Source: Modestobacter lapidis
GTDB taxonomy: Bacteria > Actinomycetota > Actinomycetes > Mycobacteriales > Geodermatophilaceae
Reading direction: 5' to 3'
Assembly: GCA_019779905.1 (NCBI GenBank)
Contig: JABAKE010000005.1
Location: 186,001-250,000, forward strand
Length of the DNA stretch: 64,000 nt
Shown: positions 41,267-49,251 of the stretch, in pieces
Position numbering within the stretch: the first letter of the stretch is position 1
How the letters are laid out: each line of letters starts with the position of its first letter
The notes under the pieces: model-generated
Database searches by the model: none
Told to the model about the DNA's origin: nothing
The model's input: the letters and a program-made list of their open reading frames with translations, nothing else
Translations under genes and position numbers: made by a program

Positions 41267-43014
41267 TCGGCGCCGGGTGTCGCGGTGCTGTCCCGGGAGG
41301 CAGCTCCGTGGCTCGTAGCGCGGCCGTCCGGAGCAGGAGCTGTGGCTCCCCGTGGTTCGGCAGCGGCGGAGGCGCCCGCTCCTTCCACCGGCGTCTCCTC
41401 GGCGGCGGGACCGGGCTCGGCGCTGGACTCCGGGGCGGCGACGTGGCGGAGAACGGGGCTCCCGTCCGGAGCAGGGGCGACGACGTGCCCCCGTTCCGGC
41501 AGCACCTCGTCGGACACCGCCTTGAACAGCGACACCCCCATCCCGATGAGGAGGATGGTGAACGGCACCCCGGTGATGATGGCGACCTGCTGCACGGCCT
41601 CCAGTCCGCCTGCCAGCAGCAGCACGAAGGCGAAGAAGGCCACGAAGACGCCCCACATGACCTTGACGCGCCAGGGCGGGTTCTGGTCCCCGTCGGTCGA
41701 CAGCATCGCGAGGACGAAAGCCGCCGAGTCGGCCGAGGTGATGAAGAAGGTCGCGATGAGGATCATCGCTATCACCGAGACCACTGTCCCGAGCGGGAAC
41801 TCGCCCAGGGTCACGAACAACGCCGTGTTGATGTCTTCCGCCACGGCACCACCGATGTCAGCGGCCCCGGAGAGGTCCAGGTCGAGTGCGGCACCCCCCA
41901 TGACCGAGAACCACAGGAAGCTGAACACGCAGGGCACCAACAGCACGCCGGCGACGAATTCGCGAATCGTGCGTCCCTTCGAGATGCGGGCGATGAACGT
42001 GCCGACCCACATCACCCACATCATCCACCAGGCCCAGTAGAAGATGGTCCAGCTCTGCAGCCAGTCCTCCCCTTCCTCGCTGGTGAAAGCGCCCGAGTTG
42101 AAGCTCATCGTGAGGAAGTTCTGCAGATAGTTGCCGATCGACTCGGTGAAGATGTTGAGCAGGAACAGCCCCGGCCCGAGCACCAGGACGAAGAGCATGA
42201 TCGCCACGAAGAGCGCGATGTTGGTGTTGCTCAGGTACCGGATGCCGCGATTGAGCCCCGACACCGCCGACACCAGGAAGAGGATCATCACCACGACGAT
42301 GATCACGACCTGCACGGGGATGTTCTCCGGGACGTCGAAGACGAAGTTCAGGCCGCTGTTGATCTGCGTGGCGCCGATGCCGAAGGACGTCGCGACACCG
42401 AGCGCGGTGACGAAGATGGCCAGCACGTCGATCGCCTTGCCGATGGGTCCGTTGACCCGCTCCCCGAGCAGGCGGTAGAAGACCGAACTGATCAGTCCAC
42501 GAGCGCCCTTGCGGAATTGGAAGTAGGCGAGGGAGAGAGCCACCAGCCCGTAGATCGCCCAGGCGTGCAGGCCCCAGTGGAAAAACGTGTACTGCATGGC
42601 CAGCCGTGCGGCTTCCGGCGTCGCCCCCTCGGACGCGCCGAACGGGGGCGGTGCCGCGTAGTGCGTCAACGGTTCGGCGACGCCGTAGAAGACGAGCCCG
42701 ATCCCCATGCCGGCGCTGAAGAGCATGGCGAGCCATGCGCCCGTGCTGAACTCCGGCCGGTCCGTGTCCTTGCCGAGCCGAATCCTGCCGAAACGACTGA
42801 GCGCCAGGAAGACCAGGAAGACGATGAAGGAGGTGGTGGCAAGGAGGTAGACCCAACCGAAGGCGCCCGTGACGGCGGACATGGCTGTGGCGTTGAACGA
42901 CTCCATGCTCTCCGAGAAGAACACGCCCCATATGACGAACAGGACAGCGATGGCTATCGAGACGTAGAAGACGGGTCCGAGCTTCGATCGTTCCTTGTCA
43001 TGCGTCTGAGTCAT
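41263..43014 (-). CDS. BCCT-family betaine/choline/carnitine transporter
   Basis: A 583-residue transporter with twelve hydrophobic segments. The BCCT signature is plain: WTIFYWAWWMMWVMWVGTF (about residues 320-340) followed by RISKGRTIREF. The Gly-rich MLFSAGMGIGLVFYG stretch of TM3, which lines the sodium/substrate path in BetP-like proteins, is also present. The last ~70 residues form a Pro/Ala/Glu-rich cytosolic tail. BCCT proteins import quaternary ammonium compounds with sodium or protons. Lying next to a Rieske betaine demethylase, uptake of a betaine as a nutrient is likely; proline betaine is favoured by the proline-catabolic genes. ATG at 43014 is chosen where the conserved N-terminus begins. 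Confidence 0.9.
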   Translation of the reverse strand: MTQTHDKERSKLGPVFYVSIAIAVLFVIWGVFFSESMESFNATAMSAVTGAFGWVYLLATTSFIVFLVFLALSRFGRIRLGKDTDRPEFSTGAWLAMLFSAGMGIGLVFYGVAEPLTHYAAPPPFGASEGATPEAARLAMQYTFFHWGLHAWAIYGLVALSLAYFQFRKGARGLISSVFYRLLGERVNGPIGKAIDVLAIFVTALGVATSFGIGATQINSGLNFVFDVPENIPVQVVIIVVVMILFLVSAVSGLNRGIRYLSNTNIALFVAIMLFVLVLGPGLFLLNIFTESIGNYLQNFLTMSFNSGAFTSEEGEDWLQSWTIFYWAWWMMWVMWVGTFIARISKGRTIREFVAGVLLVPCVFSFLWFSVMGGAALDLDLSGAADIGGAVAEDINTALFVTLGEFPLGTVVSVIAMILIATFFITSADSAAFVLAMLSTDGDQNPPWRVKVMWGVFVAFFAFVLLLAGGLEAVQQVAIITGVPFTILLIGMGVSLFKAVSDEVLPERGHVVAPAPDGSPVLRHVAAPESSAEPGPAAEETPVEGAGASAAAEPRGATAPAPDGRATSHGAASRDSTATPGAD

Positions 43015-43129
43015 GCTGTTTCCTTTTCGCCGACGGGAAGCCGCGCATGGAGTCCTGCAAGGCGGAGCGGTACAGCCACTACGTCGTGCGCGGTTCGCAT
43101 CTCGCGGACCGGCTCGGTGCAGATCGAGG

Positions 43130-43146
43130 CCCGACCGGCCGTCGGG
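43130..43146 (-). terminator. Short hairpin after the Rieske oxygenase gene
   Basis: CCCGAC (43130-43135) and GTCGGG (43141-43146) form a six-base stem with a five-base loop, two bases past the Rieske stop on the minus strand. It has no T-run; it would reduce read-through into the BCCT gene. Confidence 0.35.
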
Positions 43147-43148
43147 TC

Positions 43149-44414
43149 CTAGCGGGACAGGTGCGCGTCGACACGGGCGACGTACCAGTTGACGAAGGCG
43201 TCGACGTCGCCCTCGACCTGGGAGTACGGCCCAGGTTGGTAGCCGGGGTCCTCGACGCCCCGCTGGGTCCGGGTGACGAATGCACTGTCCTGCGCGTTGG
43301 TGGCGCTCCACACCGCGGTCAGGGTCGGCACGTCGTAGTCCACTCCCTCGACCGCATCGGCGTGGACCAGCCAGGTCGTCCGCAGGAAGCTCTTGTCGGG
43401 CGCGAGGGGCAGCACGGAGAACATCACCGCGTGGTCGGAGAGCATGTGGAACCACGAGTTGGGCTGCAGGTGCAGGTGCAGGTCGCCGAAGCGGTCGTCG
43501 GCGATGGAGCCCAGCCGCTTGCGGCACACGGACTCGCCGCCCGCGGTGTACGACTTCCCGGCCCCGTCGAGCGGGGCGTGGGTGACCATGAAACCGGTGG
43601 GCCGGTTGTCGAGCTCCCGCATCCCCTCCACCGGCAGGCCCTGCCGGAGGCATGAGGCCTGGAGGTCCGCGCTGGCCTTCTCGTAGCGCTCCCAGACCCT
43701 GTGCAGCCGGGGCGGGACGTCCTCGGCTGTGTAGCCGTGCAGCGGGAAGTAGGCGCTGATCAGCTCCGGGTGCCCGTCGCAGTGGTAGCACTCGCGGTTG
43801 TTCTCCATCACGAGCTTCCAGTTGCCGGCCTCGACGATGTCGACCTGGTGGGCGACCTTGGTCCGCGCCAGCTCGTAGGGCGCCAGGTATGTCCCGATGC
43901 GCGCCGCCACGTCCTCGAAGTCGGCCGGCGGCTCGTCGGCGAGGCAGATGAACACGCAGCCGGCGACTTCGCGGACGTGGACCGGCTTCAGCCCGAACCG
44001 GCTGCGGTCGAAGGTGGCCGGCTGGTTGTCCGCGTGGAGCAGTCGTCCGTCGACGTTGTACGTCCAGTGGTGGTAAGGGCACACGAGGTTGCCGACGCTG
44101 CCCCGGTCCTCGTCGAGGATCCGCGACCCGCGGTGTCGGCAGACGTTGTGGAAGGCACGGATCTCCTCGTCGTCGTCCCGGACGACGACCACCGAGTACG
44201 GGCCGACGTCGACGGTGACGAAGTCACCGGGTTCGGACACCTCCGCGCCGGCGGCCACGAACAACCAGTGCTCGCTGAAGATCGCCGTCACGTCCAGGTC
44301 GAAGATCTCCCGGCTCGTGTAGAAGGGCGCTTCCAGGCTGTACCCGGGAGTGCGACGGCCGATCAGGGTCAGCGGGTCGTCGGTGCGGGAGGACCGCTCG
44401 AGCTGGATGGTCAT
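43149..44414 (-). CDS. Rieske non-heme iron demethylase, glycine-betaine/stachydrine type (oxygenase component)
   Basis: A 421-residue ring-hydroxylating-type oxygenase alpha subunit. The Rieske 2Fe-2S ligands are Cys92, His94 (CRHRGS), Cys112 and His115 (CPYHHW). The mononuclear iron site has His211 and His215 in NNRECYHCDGHPEL. The NNRECYHC version of this motif is the one found in GbcA (glycine betaine to dimethylglycine) and Stc2 (stachydrine to N-methylproline). It uses O2 and electrons from the reductase at 37208-38410 to remove an N-methyl group as formaldehyde. ATG 44414 has GGGGGA upstream; a TTG five codons earlier is less likely. The neighbouring N-methyl amino acid oxidase and proline genes favour stachydrine. 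Confidence 0.88.
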   Translation of the reverse strand: MTIQLERSSRTDDPLTLIGRRTPGYSLEAPFYTSREIFDLDVTAIFSEHWLFVAAGAEVSEPGDFVTVDVGPYSVVVVRDDDEEIRAFHNVCRHRGSRILDEDRGSVGNLVCPYHHWTYNVDGRLLHADNQPATFDRSRFGLKPVHVREVAGCVFICLADEPPADFEDVAARIGTYLAPYELARTKVAHQVDIVEAGNWKLVMENNRECYHCDGHPELISAYFPLHGYTAEDVPPRLHRVWERYEKASADLQASCLRQGLPVEGMRELDNRPTGFMVTHAPLDGAGKSYTAGGESVCRKRLGSIADDRFGDLHLHLQPNSWFHMLSDHAVMFSVLPLAPDKSFLRTTWLVHADAVEGVDYDVPTLTAVWSATNAQDSAFVTRTQRGVEDPGYQPGPYSQVEGDVDAFVNWYVARVDAHLSR

Positions 44415-44558
44415 GGTGATTTCCCCCAAGGGCTGCGCCCAGGTGCGCCCCGGTGCTCGAGGCGAGTTGTGGGAGCGGACGTCGCCGGGTGGCTACGCCC
44501 CTGGCGGCGCCCACCTGATGGTCAGCGATGCCCACCTAGCAGTGAGGCGTCCACTAGG

Positions 44559-44574
44559 CGTGATGAATATCACG
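44559..44574. promoter_or_regulatory. 16-base palindrome upstream of the Rieske gene
   Basis: CGTGAT-GAAT-ATCACG (44559-44574) is a perfect palindrome about 145 bases before the Rieske start. Its GTGAT...ATCAC core matches the site between the proline and P5C dehydrogenase genes, which suggests one shared regulator, probably the operon GntR. Confidence 0.5.
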
Positions 44575-45156
44575 GTGCCATATGGCGGTCAAGACGAGGC
44601 AGGGCGCCGGGCAGACGCCCGTCACGCGCGGTCCACGGCCGCGCCTGCGAGGGCAGACCGCGGGGCCCCCCTCCGCCACGGAGAGCAGCTCCCCGGACCT
44701 CGGCCGGCTCCCGCCGAACGCCCTCGTGCATGCCTCCACCCCCACCCGGTGGGCATGTCACCCGGCGTCGGAAACGCGACGCCGCGATCAGGCGCGCGCC
44801 CCGGGCGCGCCGACGTGGCTCCGGCCGCCGCTACTGCGTCGGCAGGGCCCGGATCGCCGCCGGCGCGCAGCTGGGTCTCACCTATTACTCCTGCGGTCCA
44901 GCTGCCCCCGCTGTCAGCGACAGGCAGCCGACGGCTGAGCAGGAGGCGCGCCTCAACGCCGTCTCGCGGCTGCGCCGGAGCGACATCGTGCAGAGCACGA
45001 CGCAGAAGACGGCTGATCAGGGCGCTGCGAGGGCGGCCGTTGCTATATCACGGCCGCGTTGCTCTATCCATTGCCGTACTCACGCGAAAGACGGGCCGAC
45101 CTTCCCGGTCGACCCGGCTCTGACCTGGAGTTTCTCTGTCGGGCTAACAGTGTCCT

Positions 45157-45176
45157 GGCTGACAGGATTTGAACCT
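45157..45176 (-). repeat. Left copy of a tRNA-3'-end-like direct repeat
   Basis: The 20 bases GGCTGACAGGATTTGAACCT recur exactly at 49256-49275. Read on the minus strand they contain the T-arm GGTTCAAATCC and the start of the acceptor strand of a tRNA-Pro-like gene. Beyond it the match to a tRNA is lost. It may be one boundary (att) of an inserted segment. Confidence 0.55.
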
Positions 45177-45320
45177 CGAATCCGTGGGCGCACGGACGGG
45201 GTTGCTGTCACGGTTGCAGTACGAGATCGCCGACTCTTGCAACGCAGGCGGTGCGGCTGGGCGTGAGTCCTCCTCCGCAACCTCTGGACGACTCACACCC
45301 ATCTAGTCATACTTCTGACC

Positions 45321-45602
45321 ATGACGACCTTCTCGCTGGCGGACGCCAAGGCGCACCTGTCCCGACTGGTCGCCCAGGTCAGCGGGCAACACGAGCGCGT
45401 CTACGTAACCGTGCACGGCAAGCCGTCTGCTGTTCTCCTGGCGACCGCGGATCTCGAGTCCCTCGAAGAAACCATCGAAATCCTTGCTGACGCCGACGCC
45501 ATGCGCCGACTGCACGCCTCCGACGCTGAACTCGCCCGCGGTCATGCCGAGACGCTAGGGGACCTCGACGCCGCAATGCAGCGCCGGCGCGCCACCACGT
45601 GA
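45321..45602 (+). CDS. Phd/YefM-type antitoxin
   Basis: A 93-residue antitoxin. The N-terminal DNA-binding half has the standard pattern: FSLADAKAHLSRLVAQV, then VYVTVHGKPSAVLLATADLESLEETIEIL (cited in part: VHGKPSAVLLATADLESLEET), and a charged C-terminal tail that would wrap the toxin. It overlaps the toxin gene by four bases (GTGA), the usual antitoxin-first order. Such antitoxins repress their own operon together with the toxin. It lies inside the segment bounded by tRNA-like repeats, where it may stabilise the element. Confidence 0.88.
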   Translation: MTTFSLADAKAHLSRLVAQVSGQHERVYVTVHGKPSAVLLATADLESLEETIEILADADAMRRLHASDAELARGHAETLGDLDAAMQRRRATT

Positions 45603-45880
45603 CCGAGGACCAGGACCGCTATGTCCTGGCCATCACCCCCACCGCGCGCCGCCAACTCACCGAGCACCTGCCCGAAGCGGTCGCGACCGCTGCCTACGAG
45701 TTCATCGTCGGCCCGCTCCTCGACAGGCCCTACCGGGTCGGAAAGCAGCTCCGCCCTCCCCTGGACGACCGACACAGCGCACGCCGTGGCACCTACCGCG
45801 TCATCTACCGCATCGACGACGCAAGCCGAACGGTGACCGTGGTCGACGTGGCGCACCGCCGAGACGCCTACCGGACGTGA
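45599..45880 (+). CDS. RelE/ParE-family toxin
   Basis: A 93-residue toxin with the RelE fold pattern: YVLAITPTARRQLTEHLPE at the N-terminus, a central GKQLRPPLDDRHSARRGTYRVIYRID stretch (cited in part: RRGTYRVIYRID), and a closing VVDVAHRRDAYR, where the His-Arg-x-x-x-Tyr group resembles the RNase site of RelE. RelE-type toxins cut mRNA in the ribosome and are neutralised by the co-encoded antitoxin. The GTG start overlaps the antitoxin stop. Confidence 0.87.
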   Translation: MTEDQDRYVLAITPTARRQLTEHLPEAVATAAYEFIVGPLLDRPYRVGKQLRPPLDDRHSARRGTYRVIYRIDDASRTVTVVDVAHRRDAYRT

Positions 45881-46002
45881 CATGGCGGCACCCACCCGAC
45901 GAGTCAACGCAAGTCTGGGCAGTCCCGAGCACCCCACCGTGACACCTCTCCCGCCGGCACGCCCCACCGGCTGAGCACGCCGGGAACCTGGCCTGTGGGG
46001 TG

Positions 46003-46017
46003 CTGCTGTTTCAGCAG
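46003..46017 (+). terminator. Tight hairpin between the toxin and PadR genes
   Basis: CTGCTG-TTT-CAGCAG is a perfect six-base stem with a three-base loop, 122 bases after the toxin stop. The 244-base gap (45881-46124) also holds a 10-base direct repeat GCAGTCCCGA (45919 and 46014). Termination is plausible but not certain. Confidence 0.3.
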
Positions 46018-46088
46018 TCCCGACACCTGCCAGCCCACGCCGCCCCCGATGGCAGCGGCCGCCCTCCCAGTCGGGCCGCGTGTTGCTA

Positions 46089-46118
46089 TTCACTGAGTAC
46101 CTACTCGTGGTGTAGACA
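46089..46118 (+). promoter_or_regulatory. PadR promoter with palindromic operator in the spacer
   Basis: TTCACT (46089-46094), an 18-base spacer and TAGACA (46113-46118) lie just before the ATG at 46125, so the mRNA would be leaderless or nearly so. The spacer holds GAGTA-CC-TACTC (46095-46106), a perfect palindrome of the kind bound by PadR repressors. Autoregulation of the PadR-ABC operon is likely. Confidence 0.5.
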
Positions 46119-46124
46119 CTGGGC

Positions 46125-46673
46125 ATGTCGTTGACCGAGCTACACCTGGCCCTGCTCGCGGGCGCTCCGCGGCACGGGTACGACATCAAGCAGGAGCACG
46201 ATTCTTGGTTCCCCGACACTCGTCCGCTCCCCTATGGACAGGTGTACGCGACGTTGGCTCGGTTGCAGCGCGACGGATTGGCCGAGGTCGTGGAGACGCG
46301 CGTGGACGGTGGCCCCGAGCGGACGGTGTACGCGCTGACCGCCAAGGGGTCCGCGCGGCTGCGCGCCTGGCTGGCCGAGCCTGCCGCGCCGACCGGGGTC
46401 GGTGCCGAGGAGATCGTCCGCAAGACCGTGTCCGCGCTGCACACCGGCATCGACGTCTCCGGGTTCGTTGCCCGCCAACGGGCTGCTCACCTGCGCCGCA
46501 TCCGTGATCTGCAGGGCACCCCGCCCGGTGCCGGTCCTGCCGAGCGACTGGTCCGTGAGCACCTCATCGCCCACCTCGACGCCGATCTGCGCTGGCTCGA
46601 GCTGGCCACCGAGCTACTACCGGCCCCTGATGACCAGCCGACCGTTCGTTCCGATGAGAGGAAGCCCGCATGA
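46125..46673 (+). CDS. PadR-family transcriptional regulator
   Basis: A 182-residue regulator. The PadR winged helix occupies about 1-80: LTELHLALLAGAPRHGYDIKQ, PYGQVYATLARLQRDGLAE and GPERTVYALTAKGSARLRAWL (each cited in part). A C-terminal helical dimerisation part (about 95-175) follows. PadR proteins commonly repress adjacent multidrug or ABC exporters and respond to phenolic or antibiotic ligands. Its stop overlaps the ATPase start (ATGA), and a palindrome lies in its own promoter. Confidence 0.88.
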   Translation: MSLTELHLALLAGAPRHGYDIKQEHDSWFPDTRPLPYGQVYATLARLQRDGLAEVVETRVDGGPERTVYALTAKGSARLRAWLAEPAAPTGVGAEEIVRKTVSALHTGIDVSGFVARQRAAHLRRIRDLQGTPPGAGPAERLVREHLIAHLDADLRWLELATELLPAPDDQPTVRSDERKPA

Positions 46674-47344
46674 GCACGGTGCAACTTTCCGGTGTCAGCC
46701 ATGCCTACGGCCGGACGCAGGCGCTCAGCGATGTGTCGCTGACCGTCGAACCCGGAGAGGTCGTCGCCGTCACCGGGCCCAGCGGATGCGGGAAGTCGAC
46801 GCTGCTCATGCTCACCGCCGGCGTGCTCCGCACCCAGTCCGGCCGCATCGTGGTCGCCGGCACCGACCTGGCCGGGGCGGATGACGCCGCCCGCGCCCGG
46901 TTCCGGCGCCGGGCGATCGGCCTGGTCCTGCAGTTCGGGCAGCTGGTCCCCGATCTGTCGGTGCGAGACAACGTCGCGCTGCCGTTGCTGCTGGAAGGCC
47001 ACCGGTCGGCTGACGCCCGCGCCGCCGCCGACGGCTGGCTGGATCGTGTCGGGTTGGACGTCGAGCCGGACACGTTGCCTGCGGACCTGTCCGGTGGACA
47101 GGCTCAGCTGGCGGCCGGGGCCCGTGCCCTGGTCGCTGGCCCACAACTGCTGCTGGCTGACGAACCGACCGCGAGCCTGGACACCAACAGCGGCAGGGCG
47201 CTGCTGGACCTGCTGGTGAAGACCACTGTGCAGGCCGGCGGATCGGTGGTCCTGGTCAGCCACGACAACGCGGTCGCCGCACGAGCCGATCGCGAGATCC
47301 GGCTGCGCCGCGGCACCATCGCCCATCAGGTGGCCCTGTCATGA
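46670..47344 (+). CDS. ABC transporter ATP-binding protein (LolD/MacB-like)
   Basis: A 224-residue ATPase. Walker A GPSGCGKST, Q-loop LVLQFGQLVPDLS, signature LSGGQAQLAAGARAL, Walker B LLLADEPTASLDTNS and switch His in VSHDN are visible. The signature is slightly unusual (SGGQAQLAAG for the common SGGQQQRVAI). The group works with FtsX-like permeases to extrude or extract lipophilic compounds. It overlaps both its neighbours by four bases in the operon PadR, ATPase, permease. Confidence 0.88.
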   Translation: MSTVQLSGVSHAYGRTQALSDVSLTVEPGEVVAVTGPSGCGKSTLLMLTAGVLRTQSGRIVVAGTDLAGADDAARARFRRRAIGLVLQFGQLVPDLSVRDNVALPLLLEGHRSADARAAADGWLDRVGLDVEPDTLPADLSGGQAQLAAGARALVAGPQLLLADEPTASLDTNSGRALLDLLVKTTVQAGGSVVLVSHDNAVAARADREIRLRRGTIAHQVALS

Positions 47345-48699
47345 AGCCAGCCACCCTTTGGTTGCTGGCGGTCCCCAACGTGCGGGCGTCCCGCACCAGA
47401 GCAGCCCTGGTCGCGATGGGCACCGCAGCCGCCGGTGGACTGGTCCTGGTCACCTTGGCCCTGTTCCGCGTGCCGGCCTTCGCTCTCCCGCCCCGCGGCA
47501 GCACCGCGAACTACTCGATCAGCTATGACCCCCGCTACGCCGGCATCGTGACCAGCGCGGAGACCCGGATCGGCGTGGCCACCGCGGTGCTCCTGGTCGC
47601 TGGCACCGCCCTGGTCTTGGCCTGGCAGGCCGTCTCCTCCGGCAGCGCCCGCCGCCATCGCCGTGACCAAGCGCTCACCACTACCGGCGCCACGCCAGGT
47701 GACCTGCGCCGACTGGGCGCGATCGAGACCGCCGTCGCCGGTGCGGTGGGCGGGCTGCTCGCCGGACCCGTCTACCTGCTGCTGTGGTTCGTCCTCGGAC
47801 CGGCCCAGCCGGCTACCAGCCGTCTGCTGCCCGCCCTGGCACCCGCCGATCTGATCGCATGGGCGTGCCTGGTGCCCGCGTCCGCGGCATTGGCCGCCGC
47901 CGCTGGCGCCCGCTCGGGCACCCAGCTGCACCGACGCCCGCTCAGCGGGTGGTGGTGGTTGGCACTGGCGATCGTGGCGCTTGCCGGCATGTTCACCCTT
48001 CCCCAGTTGGGTCAGGGCGACCGGCAGCTGCAGGTCACCCTCATGTCGGTCGCAGTGACGTTGCTGCTGCTGGTTGCGCTGGCCTGCGGGGCTCCCTGGG
48101 CCCGGGGCAAGGCCAGCAGGATGAGCCGCCGAGGGAGGACCACAGACCTCCTGGCCGGCGGCGGGCTGCGCGCCCTCGCTGGACCTGCGGGACGAGCCGC
48201 CGGAGTTCTGCTGGGTGCCGGCCTGACCACGGGCGTCGCGACCGTGATCCTTGGCAACATCCTGCGCCAAGCCACTGACCTCGGCTCGGGTGGTCACCTC
48301 ACCGGGATCGTCCTGGCTGCCGTCGCGGCCGGGCTGGCAGCACTGGCCGGACTGGCGACGATCACTCTGGCCGCTGTCGATGACCTGCTCACCAACCGCC
48401 GGGGACTGGCCGCCATGGCTGCCATCGGCGCCGACCTGGCCCTGTTGCAGGCCCTGCAGCGGCGGCGCCTGCGGGCGGCGACGATCGCGCCCTTGGTTTC
48501 CGGCCTGCTCATCGGCGGACTTGGGTACGGCGCCCTGTCAGTCGCGGGGGAACCGGCGGCCAGCACCGACGCGTGGCCGTTGCTCATCGTCGGCCCCGCC
48601 GCTCTCGCTCTCCTCCTGCTCGCCAACGCCGGGATCGTGCGGCTGCTGCGAAGCCGCACACGCGAGGCCATCGACCCGGCCAACCTCCGAGTCGCATGA
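47341..48699 (+). CDS. FtsX-like ABC transporter permease
   Basis: A 452-residue membrane protein with about eight hydrophobic segments. The N-terminal anchor includes RTRAALVAMGTAAAGGLVLVTLAL (cited in part: AALVAMGTAAAGGLVLVTL), a short extracellular loop follows, and the second half ends with three or four segments and a basic tail. FtsX-type fold is inferred from topology and from pairing with the MacB-like ATPase. There is no separate binding protein, so export is likely. Under PadR control, self-protection against a toxic compound is a reasonable guess. Confidence 0.82.
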   Translation: MKPATLWLLAVPNVRASRTRAALVAMGTAAAGGLVLVTLALFRVPAFALPPRGSTANYSISYDPRYAGIVTSAETRIGVATAVLLVAGTALVLAWQAVSSGSARRHRRDQALTTTGATPGDLRRLGAIETAVAGAVGGLLAGPVYLLLWFVLGPAQPATSRLLPALAPADLIAWACLVPASAALAAAAGARSGTQLHRRPLSGWWWLALAIVALAGMFTLPQLGQGDRQLQVTLMSVAVTLLLLVALACGAPWARGKASRMSRRGRTTDLLAGGGLRALAGPAGRAAGVLLGAGLTTGVATVILGNILRQATDLGSGGHLTGIVLAAVAAGLAALAGLATITLAAVDDLLTNRRGLAAMAAIGADLALLQALQRRRLRAATIAPLVSGLLIGGLGYGALSVAGEPAASTDAWPLLIVGPAALALLLLANAGIVRLLRSRTREAIDPANLRVA

Positions 48700-49004
48700 C
48701 CACCGAGGAACCCGCCAGCGTCATCGCCGCCAGACAGCTCGCGGCAGACGCCCACGCCCGACGCCACTTCGCTGATCCGGGCACGCGAGCCGTCGTCTCC
48801 TCAGCCCGCCGGCACCGCACCGGGCTCACGGAGGGGCGGACAGTGACGCGGAAGCGCCGGATCCAGGCGCAACTCCCGCCACTCGGTGACCTCTGCGAGT
48901 TCTCCGCCGACGCACTTGCTGGCCCGCACGATGATCCCGGTGCCGAGGTCAATGGCGAGCCGGAACTCGTCCCCGCCAGTGATCATGTCGAACGGCTGCC
49001 CTGA
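48696..49004 (+). CDS. Short hypothetical frame at the end of the PadR-ABC operon
   Basis: The ATG overlaps the permease stop (ATGA). The first ~45 residues (MTTEEPASVIAARQLAADA and HARRHFADPGTRAVV) look protein-like, but from about 48800 the frame runs antisense to another protein fragment and becomes unconvincing. Probably a truncated gene whose true 3' part was lost at an insertion boundary. No family recognised. Confidence 0.35.
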   Translation: MTTEEPASVIAARQLAADAHARRHFADPGTRAVVSSARRHRTGLTEGRTVTRKRRIQAQLPPLGDLCEFSADALAGPHDDPGAEVNGEPELVPASDHVERLP

Positions 49005-49139
49005 CCAGTTCCGGCGCTCGTCGTCGGGCACGTCTGTGCGGGGCCGGGCGGTCACCTCCAGGCAGGTTCGGTCGGCGAGCTGCGTCTGGCCGTGGAGGGT
49101 GAGCGAGAAGAACTCCTCCGCGAACTCACCATCGACCCC
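48801..49139 (-). pseudogene. 5'-truncated fragment of a conserved-looking hypothetical protein
   Basis: On the minus strand a frame reads VDGEFAEEFFSLTLHGQTQ, then RPRTDVPDDERRNWSGQPFD, MITGGDEFRLAIDLGTG and VGGELAEVTEWRELRLDPALP before a stop. The alternating beta pattern and the DxxTGGDEFRLAIDxxTG layout look like the C-terminal half of a lipoprotein-carrier-like (LolA-type) protein, but I cannot name the family. No convincing start lies upstream; a GTG at 49055 is possible. A strong hairpin (49191-49229) and the att-like sequence lie just upstream, so the 5' part was probably removed by integration. Confidence 0.5.
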
Positions 49140-49190
49140 ACCAGGGACTACCAGCCCACCGGCAGACCACCCGGACCCACCCGGAAATAA

Positions 49191-49229
49191 CGGACGCCCG
49201 AACCCACGAATCGTGGGTTCGGGCGTCCG
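49191..49229. terminator. Perfect 19-base hairpin near the right end of the mobile segment
   Basis: CGGACGCCCGAACCCACGA (49191-49209) is followed, after one base, by its exact complement (49211-49229). This is the longest perfect inverted repeat I noticed. It can act as a terminator in both directions, or mark a recombination end because it is 22 bases from the tRNA-like att sequence. Confidence 0.6.
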
Positions 49230-49251
49230 CGATGTCCTGCGACATCACACT

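Larger units (their letters stand above)
44415..45320. other. 906-base gap without a convincing gene
   Basis: Several frames are open but Arg/Pro-rich, with no recognisable motifs. It contains the control region of the Rieske gene (palindrome at 44559-44574) at its left end and, at its right end, a partial tRNA-like sequence (45157-45176) that repeats at 49256. The GC content drops slightly near 45000-45100. It probably includes the left edge of a mobile segment. Confidence 0.5.

Noticed and set aside
43149-44414. Glycine-betaine to glycine pathway as the main role of the island
   Set aside because: The dimethylglycine demethylase genes expected next are not seen, while proline and P5C dehydrogenase genes are. 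It remains possible that the Rieske enzyme accepts both betaines.
44582-44938. Open plus-strand frame in the 906-base gap
   Set aside because: Arg/Pro/Ser-rich translation without secondary-structure pattern, no ribosome site and no homology that I recognise.
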